Part shown: one piece after another, positions 28,234 to 36,302 of the stretch
Position numbering within the stretch: position 1 is the first letter of the stretch
Layout of the letters: the number at the start of each line of letters is the position of its first letter
Source of the DNA: an uncultured Pelagibacteraceae bacterium
GTDB taxonomy: Bacteria > Pseudomonadota > Alphaproteobacteria > Pelagibacterales > Pelagibacteraceae
DNA length: 64,000 bases
Assembly (NCBI GenBank): GCA_902584995.1
Contig: CACICF010000009.1
Location: forward strand, 1 to 64,000
Direction of reading: 5' to 3'
The notes under the pieces: model-generated
What the model was told of the DNA's origin: nothing
Databases searched by the model: none
What the model saw: the letters and a program-made list of their open reading frames with translations, nothing else
Translations under genes and position numbers: made by a program

Positions 28234-28259
28234 TAGGAGGGTATTAATATACTCTCCTA
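28234..28259 (+). terminator. Hairpin between ugpB and ugpA, probable attenuator
   Basis: TAGGAGGGTAT (28234-28244) pairs with ATACTCTCCTA (28249-28259), an 11-bp stem with one G-U pair and a 4-base loop, followed by a T-rich stretch to the ugpA ATG. Its place after a binding-protein gene mirrors the pstS-pstC hairpin, so it probably ends most transcripts or protects the ugpB message 3' end. Confidence 0.65.
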
Positions 28260-28267
28260 TTTATTTT

Positions 28268-29146
28268 ATGAAAAAAGTTCAGTTTAAATCAAACTATTCA
28301 CAGTATTTTTTTTTAGCACCACAGCTAGGTATTTTATTAATATTTTTATATTGGCCAATAATACAAACTTTTAGAGATGCATTTACCATGCAAGATGCAT
28401 TTGGATTTGGAAGACAATTTGTATGGTTTGATAATTTTTTATTTATTTTTGATGACCCGGCTTATTTAATAGCTTTCAAGTTTACTATTATTTATAGCTT
28501 TGTGATTACACTTGTTACAGGAGCCATTGGATTGTTACTTGCTGTACAAGCCAATAATGTAATGCATGGAAAAAGTGCCTACAAAACTCTTTTGATTTGG
28601 CCTTATGCTATTGCGCCAGCGGTGGTGGGTGTTATGGCAAATTATTTTTTTAGTGAAAGATTTGGATTATTGTATCATCTATTTAACGATTTATGGGGTT
28701 TTAATTGGTATGAAAGTGTTTTTGATTCTTATATCTACTTAATAATAGCAGGATCATGGAAACAAATAAGTGCTAATTTTATTTTCTTCTTAGCCGGTCT
28801 TCAAGCAATACAAAAATCTGTTATTGAAGCATCCATAATTGATTGTAAAAGTAGTTTAAGAAGATTTTGGACAATCACTTTCCCTCTATTGATGCCCACA
28901 ACTTTCTTTTTAATCATTATCAATATAACTTATGCTTTTTTTGATACTTTTGGAATAATTGACACTACAACAATTGGCGCACCCTCAGGTGAAACAAGAA
29001 CTCTTGTTTATAAAGCATACATGGACGGATTTAGGGGGTTAGACTTAGGAAGTGCTGGTGCTCAATCAATTATGATGATGTTGATTGTTTTAGTTATTAC
29101 AATTTTTCAATTTAGATACATAGAAGGGAAAATACATTACAATTAA
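28268..29146 (+). CDS. ugpA: Glycerol-3-phosphate ABC transporter permease UgpA
   Basis: 292-aa inner-membrane permease with six predicted membrane segments. It begins with QYFFLAPQLGILLIFLYWPI and TFRDAFTMQDAFGFG, characteristic of UgpA. The ATPase-docking loop is EASIIDCKSSLRRFWTITFPLLMPT, and the end of the protein reads QSIMMMLIVLVITIFQFRYIE as in the family. No clear ribosome site precedes the ATG; the upstream hairpin occupies that space. It forms the transport channel with UgpE. Confidence 0.93.
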   Translation: MKKVQFKSNYSQYFFLAPQLGILLIFLYWPIIQTFRDAFTMQDAFGFGRQFVWFDNFLFIFDDPAYLIAFKFTIIYSFVITLVTGAIGLLLAVQANNVMHGKSAYKTLLIWPYAIAPAVVGVMANYFFSERFGLLYHLFNDLWGFNWYESVFDSYIYLIIAGSWKQISANFIFFLAGLQAIQKSVIEASIIDCKSSLRRFWTITFPLLMPTTFFLIIINITYAFFDTFGIIDTTTIGAPSGETRTLVYKAYMDGFRGLDLGSAGAQSIMMMLIVLVITIFQFRYIEGKIHYN

Positions 29147-29147
29147 A

Positions 29148-29969
29148 ATGATTAGATATTTTTCATCAAACTTTTCTCATTTAATTCTTTTGATAGGCAT
29201 TTTTATTATGATAATTCCTGTTTGGTTAATTTTTGCAAGCTCAACTCATACAGCTTCGATAATTAATACCCAAGGTCTTCAATTTTTTTTAGGAGATAAG
29301 TTTTTAGAGAATTATACAAAAGTTTTATTATATGAAGGTGGTTTTTTTAAAGAAATTACTGCATTAAAGATGTTTTTAAATAGTTTTTTAATGGCAACTG
29401 GAGTTGCGTTTTTATCAGTTATTTCATCTCTTATGACTGCATATGTCTTAGTTTATTTTAGAGTGAAATATGCAACATTATTATTTTGGATAATTTTTAT
29501 TACTATACTAGTCCCTCTGGAGTTAAGAATTTTTCCTACCTATTCTGTTATGTCTACACTTAACTTAGTAAACTCATATTGGGGACTAATTATTCCAATT
29601 TCAGCTTCTGCTATAGCTACTTTATTTTTTAGACAGTTTTATAAAACTATACCTGATGAATTACTTGAATCAGCAAAATTGGATGGTGCAAATACTTGGA
29701 GATTTTTTATTGACTTTTTAGTGCCATTGTCAAAAACAATGATTGTTGCAATGTTCATATTTATGTTTGTATTCGGTTATAATCAATATTTATGGCCGAT
29801 ATTAGTAACTTCTTCTGAACAATATTGGACTGTTGTCATGGGATTAAAGATGATGTCTGGATCAATTGTTAACAAATTTGCATTTGTTATCATGTCAATG
29901 ATACCACCAGTATTAATTATAATTGTATTACAAAAATATTTTATTAAAGGGATCTTTCAAGACAAATGA
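29148..29969 (+). CDS. ugpE: Glycerol-3-phosphate ABC transporter permease UgpE, first copy
   Basis: 273-aa permease of the MalG/UgpE class with six membrane segments. It has VPLELRIFPTYSVMSTL and the docking loop PDELLESAKLDGANTWRFFIDFLVPLSK. The next gene is a close paralogue, with 56 identical bases over the docking loop. It starts one base after the ugpA stop, and its end overlaps the second copy by 4 bases (ATGA). Near the C-terminus it lacks about ten residues present in the second copy (after GLKMMSG), the main structural difference between the two. Confidence 0.9.
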   Translation: MIRYFSSNFSHLILLIGIFIMIIPVWLIFASSTHTASIINTQGLQFFLGDKFLENYTKVLLYEGGFFKEITALKMFLNSFLMATGVAFLSVISSLMTAYVLVYFRVKYATLLFWIIFITILVPLELRIFPTYSVMSTLNLVNSYWGLIIPISASAIATLFFRQFYKTIPDELLESAKLDGANTWRFFIDFLVPLSKTMIVAMFIFMFVFGYNQYLWPILVTSSEQYWTVVMGLKMMSGSIVNKFAFVIMSMIPPVLIIIVLQKYFIKGIFQDK

Positions 29970-30817
29970 AGATTAAATTATCACAAATTTTAGCACACAT
30001 TGTACTTATACTAGGTGTTTTATTAATGGTAATTCCGATTTGGTTATCATTTGCAAGCTCTACCCACGATACTGTAACTATTTTAAAAGAGGGAATGAAA
30101 TTTGGTCTTGGCGATCAATTAACAAGAAATTATAACGAAGTTTTAAATGAGAAGGGTGGTTGGTCAGAGGAAGTGACTGCTGCAAAAATGTTTATAAATA
30201 GCTTTATAATGGCTTTGGGAATTGCAACCCTTAAAGTAATTATCTCAGCAATGTCAGCTTATGCTTTAGTTTATTTTAGATTCAAATTTGCTGTACCAAT
30301 TTTTTGGTTAATCTTTATTACTTTACTTGTGCCTCTGGAGGTTAGGATTTTTCCAAGTTATAAGATTGTATCAGATTTAGGTTTAACTAATTCATACACA
30401 GGTCTTGTTCTTCCATTGGTTGCATCAGCCACCGCTACATTTTTTTTTAGACAGTTTTATAAAACTATACCTGATGAATTACTTGAATCAGCAAAATTAG
30501 ATGGTGCAAATAGTTGGAGATTTTTTATAGATTTTTTAGTTCCATTATCTAAAACAATGATTGCAGCGATGTTTATATTCATGTTTGTATACGGATATAG
30601 TCAATATTTATGGCCGTTAATAATGACTACGAGTGAGGAATATTGGACTGTAGTAATGGGAATGAAAATTATATTTACTGAAAATTATGAGGGAGTTGCT
30701 TTACCAAGAACAGCAGAGAGATTTGCTTATATTATTTTATCAATGATCCCCCCAGTTTTAGTGGTAGTATTTTTGCAAAAATGGTTCATAAAAGGATTAA
30801 TTCAAACAGAGAAATAA
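29966..30817 (+). CDS. ugpE: Glycerol-3-phosphate ABC transporter permease UgpE, second copy
   Basis: 283-aa paralogue of the preceding gene. The same six-segment layout carries VPLEVRIFPSYKIVSDL and PDELLESAKLDGANSWRFFIDFLVPLSK. It retains the C-terminal stretch FTENYEGVALPRTAERFAY, which is closer to ordinary UgpE, so this may be the ancestral copy. Sharing the ATPase-docking loop means both can use UgpC. Whether they form alternative UgpA-UgpE pairs, or one has a new substrate range, cannot be told from the sequence. Confidence 0.9.
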   Translation: MKIKLSQILAHIVLILGVLLMVIPIWLSFASSTHDTVTILKEGMKFGLGDQLTRNYNEVLNEKGGWSEEVTAAKMFINSFIMALGIATLKVIISAMSAYALVYFRFKFAVPIFWLIFITLLVPLEVRIFPSYKIVSDLGLTNSYTGLVLPLVASATATFFFRQFYKTIPDELLESAKLDGANSWRFFIDFLVPLSKTMIAAMFIFMFVYGYSQYLWPLIMTTSEEYWTVVMGMKIIFTENYEGVALPRTAERFAYIILSMIPPVLVVVFLQKWFIKGLIQTEK

Positions 30818-31870
30818 ATGAGTTTTTTAGAATTAAATAAAGTTACTAAAATCTATCCAAACGGAACTAAAGCTGTTCATGAGACAAGTATGAATGTAGA
30901 AAATGGTGAATTCATGGTTTTTGTTGGACCGAGCGGATGTGGAAAATCTACTCTTTTAAGAATGATTGCTGGGTTAGAAGACATAACTGAAGGTAATATA
31001 AATCTTGATGGAATATTAATTAATAAAGTTGACCCTTCAGAGAGAGATGTTGCGATGGTTTTTCAGAATTATGCACTCTATCCTCACATGAATGTTTACA
31101 ACAATTTGGCTTACGGATTAAAAAATAGAGGTATTTCAAAAGAAGATATTGAAAAAAAAGTTAATGAGGCAGCAAAGCTATTACAAATTTCTGAATACTT
31201 GCAAAGAAAACCATCCATGTTGTCAGGAGGTCAAAGGCAGAGAGTTGCTATGGGAAGAGCTATTGTAAGAAGTCCTAAAATATTTTTATTTGATGAGCCA
31301 TTATCTAATTTAGATGCAAAACTAAGAATACAAATGAGGCTTGAAATAAAAAAACTTCAGCAAAAAGTTGGAGTGACAAGTATATTTGTAACTCATGACC
31401 AAGTAGAAGCTATGACCTTAGCTGATAGACTGGCAGTAATAAATAATGGCCTTATTGAGCAGCTTGGAACACCGATAGAAATTTATAATAATCCTAAATC
31501 TATGTTTGTCGCAGGATTTATAGGTTCGCCACAGATGAATTTTCTTGAAGGAGAATTAAAAAATAAAACTCTTACTTCAGAAGGTTTTGAAATTAATAAT
31601 GTTACAAGTGATTTTAATGGACCAGTTATATTAGGAATTAGACCAGAGCATATGTCGCAAACTGATAAAGGTTTAATAAATTTATCTGTAGATCTGGTAG
31701 AACAATTAGGTTCAGATAATTTGATTTATGGAGAAATAAAAAATAAAAAAGATTTTTGTTTTAGATGTCCTGGAAGTCAAATTATTAAAAAAGGAAGTAA
31801 ATTATCTTTGAACATAAATGATAACAATTATTATGTCTTTGATAAATCTAATGGTAATCGAGTAAATTAA
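30818..31870 (+). CDS. ugpC: Glycerol-3-phosphate ABC transporter ATPase UgpC
   Basis: 350-aa ATPase of the MalK/UgpC class. Walker [10 protein letters not shown] (about 37-45), Q-loop MVFQNYALYPHMNVYNNLAY, signature LSGGQRQRVAMGRAI, Walker B IFLFDEPLSNLDAKLR and H-loop VTHDQVEAM are all intact. The C-terminal OB-fold regulatory domain starts near IGSPQMNFLEGE and includes LGIRPEHM. It starts directly after the second ugpE stop and is followed two bases later by ugpQ. Confidence 0.94.
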   Translation: MSFLELNKVTKIYPNGTKAVHETSMNVENGEFMVFVGPSGCGKSTLLRMIAGLEDITEGNINLDGILINKVDPSERDVAMVFQNYALYPHMNVYNNLAYGLKNRGISKEDIEKKVNEAAKLLQISEYLQRKPSMLSGGQRQRVAMGRAIVRSPKIFLFDEPLSNLDAKLRIQMRLEIKKLQQKVGVTSIFVTHDQVEAMTLADRLAVINNGLIEQLGTPIEIYNNPKSMFVAGFIGSPQMNFLEGELKNKTLTSEGFEINNVTSDFNGPVILGIRPEHMSQTDKGLINLSVDLVEQLGSDNLIYGEIKNKKDFCFRCPGSQIIKKGSKLSLNINDNNYYVFDKSNGNRVN

Positions 31871-31872
31871 TT

Positions 31873-32796
31873 TTGATTTTATCAAAGCCAAATTATATTA
31901 AAATTTACGGCCATAGAGGCGCTAGAGGAGATCTTCCTGAAAATACTCTAGAAAGTTTTAAATATTTATTTAAAAACAATATTAATGCATACGAAACAGA
32001 TATTTTGATTTCCAAAGATCTTATTCCTGTGATTACACATGACTTTAGATTAGATCCAAGTTTTACAAAAGATAATGAGGGAAATTGGATAACGGATGAA
32101 AATATAATAATATTTGACTTAAGTTACGATGAGCTTTTAAAATTTGATGTTGGGGCTTTAAATAAATTATCTAGATATGGAAGAAGATTTGTTAATCAAA
32201 AAACTTTAGAAAATCAAAAGATACCAAAACTTTCTGAGTTATTAGAATTATCTTCAAAAAACAAATCTGAAAATTTATTAATAAATTTAGAAATTAAATC
32301 TACACCTGACGAGGAAAATTTAACTCCAACCCCAGAGGAAATGGTAAAACTTGTTATGCAAGAAGTAAATAAATCAAATTTACAAAATAAAATAATCATT
32401 TCTTCATTTGATTGGAGAACACTGACAGAAATCAAAAATCATTACCCTGAAATTTCAAGAGCTTATTTAAGTTTTCAACAACAGACAGGAATTAAAATTA
32501 AAAATACAATTTACAATAGATCTCCATGGATGAGTTTCTTACCTTTTTTTGAAAAATATGAGTTACCAAAAATTATAAAATCACAAGGTGGAAAGGCTTG
32601 GCATCCATACCATAAAGATATTACAAAAAAACTAGTAGAAATTTCTCATCAGGAAGATTTGCCAGTGAACGTTTGGACAGTTAATGAAGAGTACGATATG
32701 TTAAAAATGATTGAGTATAGTGTAGATGGTATCATGACAGACTATCCATTAAGGCTGAAAGAACTTTGTGATAAAGAAAATATAAACTGGTTTTAG
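31873..32796 (+). CDS. ugpQ: Glycerophosphodiester phosphodiesterase UgpQ
   Basis: Hydrolyses glycerophosphodiesters to glycerol-3-phosphate and an alcohol. 307 aa from a TTG start two bases after the ugpC stop; no in-frame ATG precedes the conserved region. The GDPD motif is clear: GHRGARGDLPENTLESF (H14 and the PENT turn), AYETDILISKDLIPVITHD with the metal-binding acidic pair and H, then LINLEIK and the late VNVWTVNEE...DGIMTDYP. No signal peptide is seen, so it acts in the cytoplasm on imported diesters, consistent with its place in the ugp operon. Confidence 0.92.
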   Translation: MILSKPNYIKIYGHRGARGDLPENTLESFKYLFKNNINAYETDILISKDLIPVITHDFRLDPSFTKDNEGNWITDENIIIFDLSYDELLKFDVGALNKLSRYGRRFVNQKTLENQKIPKLSELLELSSKNKSENLLINLEIKSTPDEENLTPTPEEMVKLVMQEVNKSNLQNKIIISSFDWRTLTEIKNHYPEISRAYLSFQQQTGIKIKNTIYNRSPWMSFLPFFEKYELPKIIKSQGGKAWHPYHKDITKKLVEISHQEDLPVNVWTVNEEYDMLKMIEYSVDGIMTDYPLRLKELCDKENINWF

Positions 32797-32805
32797 TTTA
32801 TTTTA

Positions 32806-33525
32806 ATGGATTTAAATATAGTTAATAACCAAGAGCAATTTTTAGCAGGTAAACTTAGAGGGTATACTTTAAAAGGTGCAGAAAATAAATTTGACGATAA
32901 AGGAAAACCTTTACCATTTCCAGGGTGCACAATAATTTGTAATATTCCTCTTAATACATATTTATCTGATCAAATTATTGGTTTTCAAAAAAATTTAGAA
33001 AATTTTAATCCTGAAAAAACTTATTACTATTTACCTCCATCTAGTTTTCATATGACATTATTTGACTGTTGTAATTTAAATACAAAAAATACTTATTATT
33101 GGCCAACAGATATAGATCTTGATATGGATTACAAAGATATAGCTATTCAATTAAATAAAAGAATTGAAAACTATAATTTTCCAAAAGAAATCAATTTAAA
33201 AATAAAAACATTTTTTGGTGGCTACAGCATTGTTTTAGAACCCTTTTCCGAGGAGGACGAAAAAATTTTAAGAAATTGTAGAGATGAACTAAGTGATTTA
33301 TTGAAAATTAAATTTGAAAATCATCAAAGATATACTTTCCATATTACATTAGCTTATATTTTGAGACAACTTAATGAAACTGAAATAAAAAATTTAACTA
33401 AATTTAATAAACAATTATCCTCTGATTTTAATAAAAAATTTCCAAAAATTACTTTCACAAAACCTGAAATGTGTACCTTTAAAAACATGCTGGAGTTTGA
33501 AAGTATTAATCCTTCTAGCCTGTAA
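32806..33525 (+). CDS. DUF1868-type 2H phosphoesterase
   Basis: 239-aa cytoplasmic protein with the two H-x-T motifs of the 2H superfamily: SSFHMTLFD (about 81-89) and YTFHITLAY (about 186-194). The start KFDDKGKPLPFPGCTIIC and YYLPPSSFHMT match the DUF1868 branch known from Agrobacterium. Members of the superfamily open 2',3'-cyclic or linear 2',5'-phosphodiesters, but the substrate of this branch is unknown. It starts 9 bases after ugpQ in the same direction, so it is probably the last gene of the ugp operon. The context suggests a phosphodiester derived from imported or remodelled lipid. Confidence 0.8.
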   Translation: MDLNIVNNQEQFLAGKLRGYTLKGAENKFDDKGKPLPFPGCTIICNIPLNTYLSDQIIGFQKNLENFNPEKTYYYLPPSSFHMTLFDCCNLNTKNTYYWPTDIDLDMDYKDIAIQLNKRIENYNFPKEINLKIKTFFGGYSIVLEPFSEEDEKILRNCRDELSDLLKIKFENHQRYTFHITLAYILRQLNETEIKNLTKFNKQLSSDFNKKFPKITFTKPEMCTFKNMLEFESINPSSL

Positions 33526-33635
33526 TAGTTTTAACTTATAGATATTCTTCATTATTATTTTAATTTTTGATTTTCAATAAATTTTTTAAAAACTGATTTA
33601 GAAAATTGACCTTAAATCTTATAGGTTCAATTTTT

Positions 33636-34313
33636 CTACGAGATAGTTTTATCTCTTGTCCTGTTATTGAAAAGTATTTTTTTAGCCACAAATACAGCAA
33701 AAAGTGCACCGATAATTTCTGCCAATATATAAACTGGAGTATACATATAATTAATTCCAGTAAAACTTTCTGTAAATGTTCTCGCTATTGCTACAGCAGG
33801 ATTTGCGAATGATGTAGACGAAGTAAACCAATAACCAGCAGTGATATAAAAGGCTACACATGAGGCAACTACCACACTTCCTTTCTTTAAAGATCCAAAA
33901 ATTATGAGAATTAATCCAAATGTTGCTACAATTTCAGATGTAAATATATGTACTCCGTCCCTTGATTTTGTTGATAATTCAAAAATTTGATGTTCAAAAA
34001 AGAAATTGGCGAGTGCTACACCTAACAAACAACCTAAAATTTGTGCAGATATATATGTAGGTAATAAATTTCCTTTTAATTTTTTTGTAAGAAACATTGC
34101 TAGACTTACAAATGGATTAAAATGTGCTCCTGAAACATCACTAAAAACAGTTATTAGCACAAAAAGTCCTGCGCCAGTTGCTATCGTATTGGCTAAAAGC
34201 ATAATACCCGTATCATCTGTAAGATTTTCAGCCATTATTCCTGAGCCAACAATAATCATTACAAGGAAACAACTACCAATAAACTCTCCAAGAAAAAACT
34301 TACTATATTTCAT
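33636..34313 (-). CDS. Aquaporin-family channel, AqpS-like
   Basis: 225-aa MIP-family membrane protein with six helices and two half-helix motifs. The first NPA motif reads NPF (HFNPFVSLAM, about 67) and the second is intact (SFANPAVAIARTF). It overlaps arsC by 11 bases. In Sinorhizobium an aquaporin replaces the arsenite pump ArsB next to arsC, so this gene most likely lets arsenite leave the cell. The 110 bases between its stop and the convergent DUF1868 gene hold nothing recognisable. No ArsR-type regulator is adjacent. Confidence 0.8.
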   Translation of the reverse strand: MKYSKFFLGEFIGSCFLVMIIVGSGIMAENLTDDTGIMLLANTIATGAGLFVLITVFSDVSGAHFNPFVSLAMFLTKKLKGNLLPTYISAQILGCLLGVALANFFFEHQIFELSTKSRDGVHIFTSEIVATFGLILIIFGSLKKGSVVVASCVAFYITAGYWFTSSTSFANPAVAIARTFTESFTGINYMYTPVYILAEIIGALFAVFVAKKILFNNRTRDKTIS

Positions 34314-34737
34314 TGTTAATCCAATTTTCTATTTTCTTAAATATTGTTTGATATGTATCATTAAATACTTTTTTTTGATTTGTTGTATCAGTATCTAAAT
34401 TAAATTTTTTTACTGGATCTTCAATATCCCAATGAATAATTTGATTTTTATCAGGCCAAATAGGACACACTTCATTGTTAGCATTGTTACACACTGTAAT
34501 TACATAATCTAATTTAATATCTGAGTTAATAAAAGTATCAAAATTTTTTGAACTGTAATTTGATAAATCAAATTTCTTCTCTTTTAAAAATTTTTCTATA
34601 ATTGGATTAATTTCTCCTGAAGGATTACTACCTGCGCTATAACCAATAAATTTATCATAATATAAGTTATTAATTATGCTCTCAGCTATAATGCTTCTAG
34701 CTGAATTACCTGTGCAGACAAATAAAACTCTTTTCAT
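34303..34737 (-). CDS. arsC: Arsenate reductase, low-molecular-weight phosphatase type
   Basis: 144 aa with the P-loop VCTGNSARS (C8-x5-R14) at the N-terminus, SAGSNPSG, and the additional cysteines in VCNNANNEVCP (about 82-91) that mark the thioredoxin-coupled ArsC branch rather than a tyrosine phosphatase. It reduces arsenate to arsenite. The HWDIEDP segment carries the catalytic aspartate. It overlaps the aquaporin gene downstream and the small membrane gene upstream. Arsenate enters through phosphate transporters, so a gene like this near pst and ugp makes physiological sense. Confidence 0.88.
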   Translation of the reverse strand: MKRVLFVCTGNSARSIIAESIINNLYYDKFIGYSAGSNPSGEINPIIEKFLKEKKFDLSNYSSKNFDTFINSDIKLDYVITVCNNANNEVCPIWPDKNQIIHWDIEDPVKKFNLDTDTTNQKKVFNDTYQTIFKKIENWINNEI

Positions 34738-34958
34738 TAGAATATCACTTTATAAATTCCAATTACAAAAAGAGGTATTTGTAATCCAAAATTTGTTAAT
34801 ATAGCCTTATCTTTTGAAATAAATCCAGCTATAGTCCACCCCACAACACCTAGTCCATGAAAATAAATATTTATAGGGTAGATATTAAGATTAGTAAGTA
34901 AAATTCCAGTTAAGACTAAAAATGTACTTATCCATTTTAGATATTTTTTTATAAACAT
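34737..34958 (-). CDS. Small membrane protein of unknown function
   Basis: 73 aa from the ATG at 34958, chosen because AAGGAG lies five bases before it; an in-frame GTG two codons upstream overlaps that site. Two or three hydrophobic segments are visible (WISTFLVLTGILLTNLNI, HGLGVVGWTIAGFI, LQIPLFVIGIY). I do not recognise a named function. It shares one base with the arsC start, so it is expressed with arsC and the aquaporin and might act with the channel; that is only inference from linkage. Confidence 0.7.
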   Translation of the reverse strand: MFIKKYLKWISTFLVLTGILLTNLNIYPINIYFHGLGVVGWTIAGFISKDKAILTNFGLQIPLFVIGIYKVIF

Positions 34959-35076
34959 AATCACTCCTTGATTTTGTTTATGTCAGTTTTGTTAAGGATT
35001 TATGAAATTAAGTAATTTTTACTAATTTATTTAATGCATCTTCAAGATAATCTAATCTATCTTGACCCCAAAAAAT

Positions 35077-35475
35077 CTAATTTTTAATGCACTTCTTGCA
35101 TAAACCAAAAAATTCTAAATTATATTTGCTATATTTCATGCCTTTATTATCTTTATAATGTTTCAAATGCTCAGATAATTTATGATCATGAATCTCTTTT
35201 ACATCTTCACAGTTTTCACAAATTGAAAAAACTGTTGCTTTGGTAATTTGACATTTTGAATTCTTGCAAGCTATAAAGGCATTCCTACTTTCTATTTTAT
35301 GTATTTTTCCAATCTCTACCAATTTGTCCAAAGCTCTATAGACTTGTAAAGGAGCATTAATTCCTTTTTTTTTAACATCAAATAAAATTGAGTATGCTTT
35401 TAATGGTTGAGAAGATTTTTCAATTATATCTAAAACTATTTTTTGATTTTTTGTTAATACTTGTTGATTTTGCAT
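35077..35475 (-). CDS. zur: Fur-family zinc uptake regulator Zur
   Basis: 132-aa winged-helix repressor. The DNA-binding half contains LTKNQKIVLDIIEKSSQPLKAY and APLQVYRALDKLVEIGKIHKIE. The dimerisation half has two CxxC pairs (ICENC about 105 and LCKKC near the end) that hold the structural zinc, plus histidines in KEIHDHKLSEHLKH. The neighbours znuB and znuC (same strand) and znuA (divergent) identify it as Zur rather than Fur. The gene ends the znuC-znuB-zur operon, which would make it self-regulated. Confidence 0.88.
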   Translation of the reverse strand: MQNQQVLTKNQKIVLDIIEKSSQPLKAYSILFDVKKKGINAPLQVYRALDKLVEIGKIHKIESRNAFIACKNSKCQITKATVFSICENCEDVKEIHDHKLSEHLKHYKDNKGMKYSKYNLEFFGLCKKCIKN

Positions 35476-35498
35476 TTTCTATTTTTATCAATTGATCA

Positions 35499-36302
35499 TT
35501 AGTTTTTCAATTGTATCGTTTGTTTAATTTTGAATAATGAAATAATAAATAAAATCAAAGCAGCTGCCACGATTGAGGGCCCTGATGGTGTATTGAATTC
35601 TAACGAAGAAAATAATCCTAAAAATACTGACAACAACCCTCCAATTATTGAAAATATAACCATCTTCTGAGGGTTATCAGATATGTTTCTAGCCATTGCG
35701 GTTGGGATAATTAATAATCCTGTAATAAGTAATAATCCAACCATTTTGATAGAAATTGCAATAATTGCAGCTATTAATATTGTAAATATTGCTTTAGCCC
35801 TGTCAGGTTTTAGACCTTCCGCTTCAGCTAATTCGTAGTTTACTGTTGAAGCAAATAAAGGTTTCCAAATTAATTTTAAAACCAATAATATTATAGCTCC
35901 ACCAATCCAAATTATAAGCAAATCATCTGTTGTTACAGCTAATATATCTCCAAATAACAATCCCATGATATCAAATCTAATAAATGTTAAAAAGCCGATA
36001 ACAACTAAACCAACGGCAAGTGATGAGTGAGCTAGTAGTCCTAGCAAAGCATCACCAGGTAAATTAGTTTTTCTTTCAAGTTTTACTAAAATTAATGCAA
36101 TAATTGATGAAGTAATAAAAATTGCAACAGCAATATTAAAATCTAGAGTGTATGCAATTGTTACACCTAGTAAAGCTGAGTGGGCGAGAGTATCCCCAAA
36201 ATATGATAATCTTCTCCAAACAACAAAACATCCAAGAGGACCTGTTACCAAAGCAATTCCAATTCCTGCAACTAAAGCTCTTATAAAAAAATCATCAAAC
36301 AT
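35499..36302 (-). CDS. znuB: Zinc ABC transporter permease ZnuB
   Basis: 267-aa inner-membrane permease of the metal ABC-3 family with eight or so hydrophobic segments. Family marks include ALVAGIGIALVTGPLGCFVVWRR at the N-terminus, YFGDTLAHSALLGV, and VGLLLITGLLIIPTAMARNI near the end. The start is one base after the znuC stop, so the two are translationally close. It transports zinc delivered by ZnuA. Manganese transporters share the fold; zinc is favoured by the adjacent Zur and the histidine-rich ZnuA. Confidence 0.92.
   Translation of the reverse strand: MFDDFFIRALVAGIGIALVTGPLGCFVVWRRLSYFGDTLAHSALLGVTIAYTLDFNIAVAIFITSSIIALILVKLERKTNLPGDALLGLLAHSSLAVGLVVIGFLTFIRFDIMGLLFGDILAVTTDDLLIIWIGGAIILLVLKLIWKPLFASTVNYELAEAEGLKPDRAKAIFTILIAAIIAISIKMVGLLLITGLLIIPTAMARNISDNPQKMVIFSIIGGLLSVFLGLFSSLEFNTPSGPSIVAAALILFIISLFKIKQTIQLKN

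Noticed and set aside
33606-33812. Plus-strand frame with several cysteines opposite the aquaporin gene
   Set aside because: It is antisense to clearly coding aquaporin sequence and has no ribosome site or recognisable domain.
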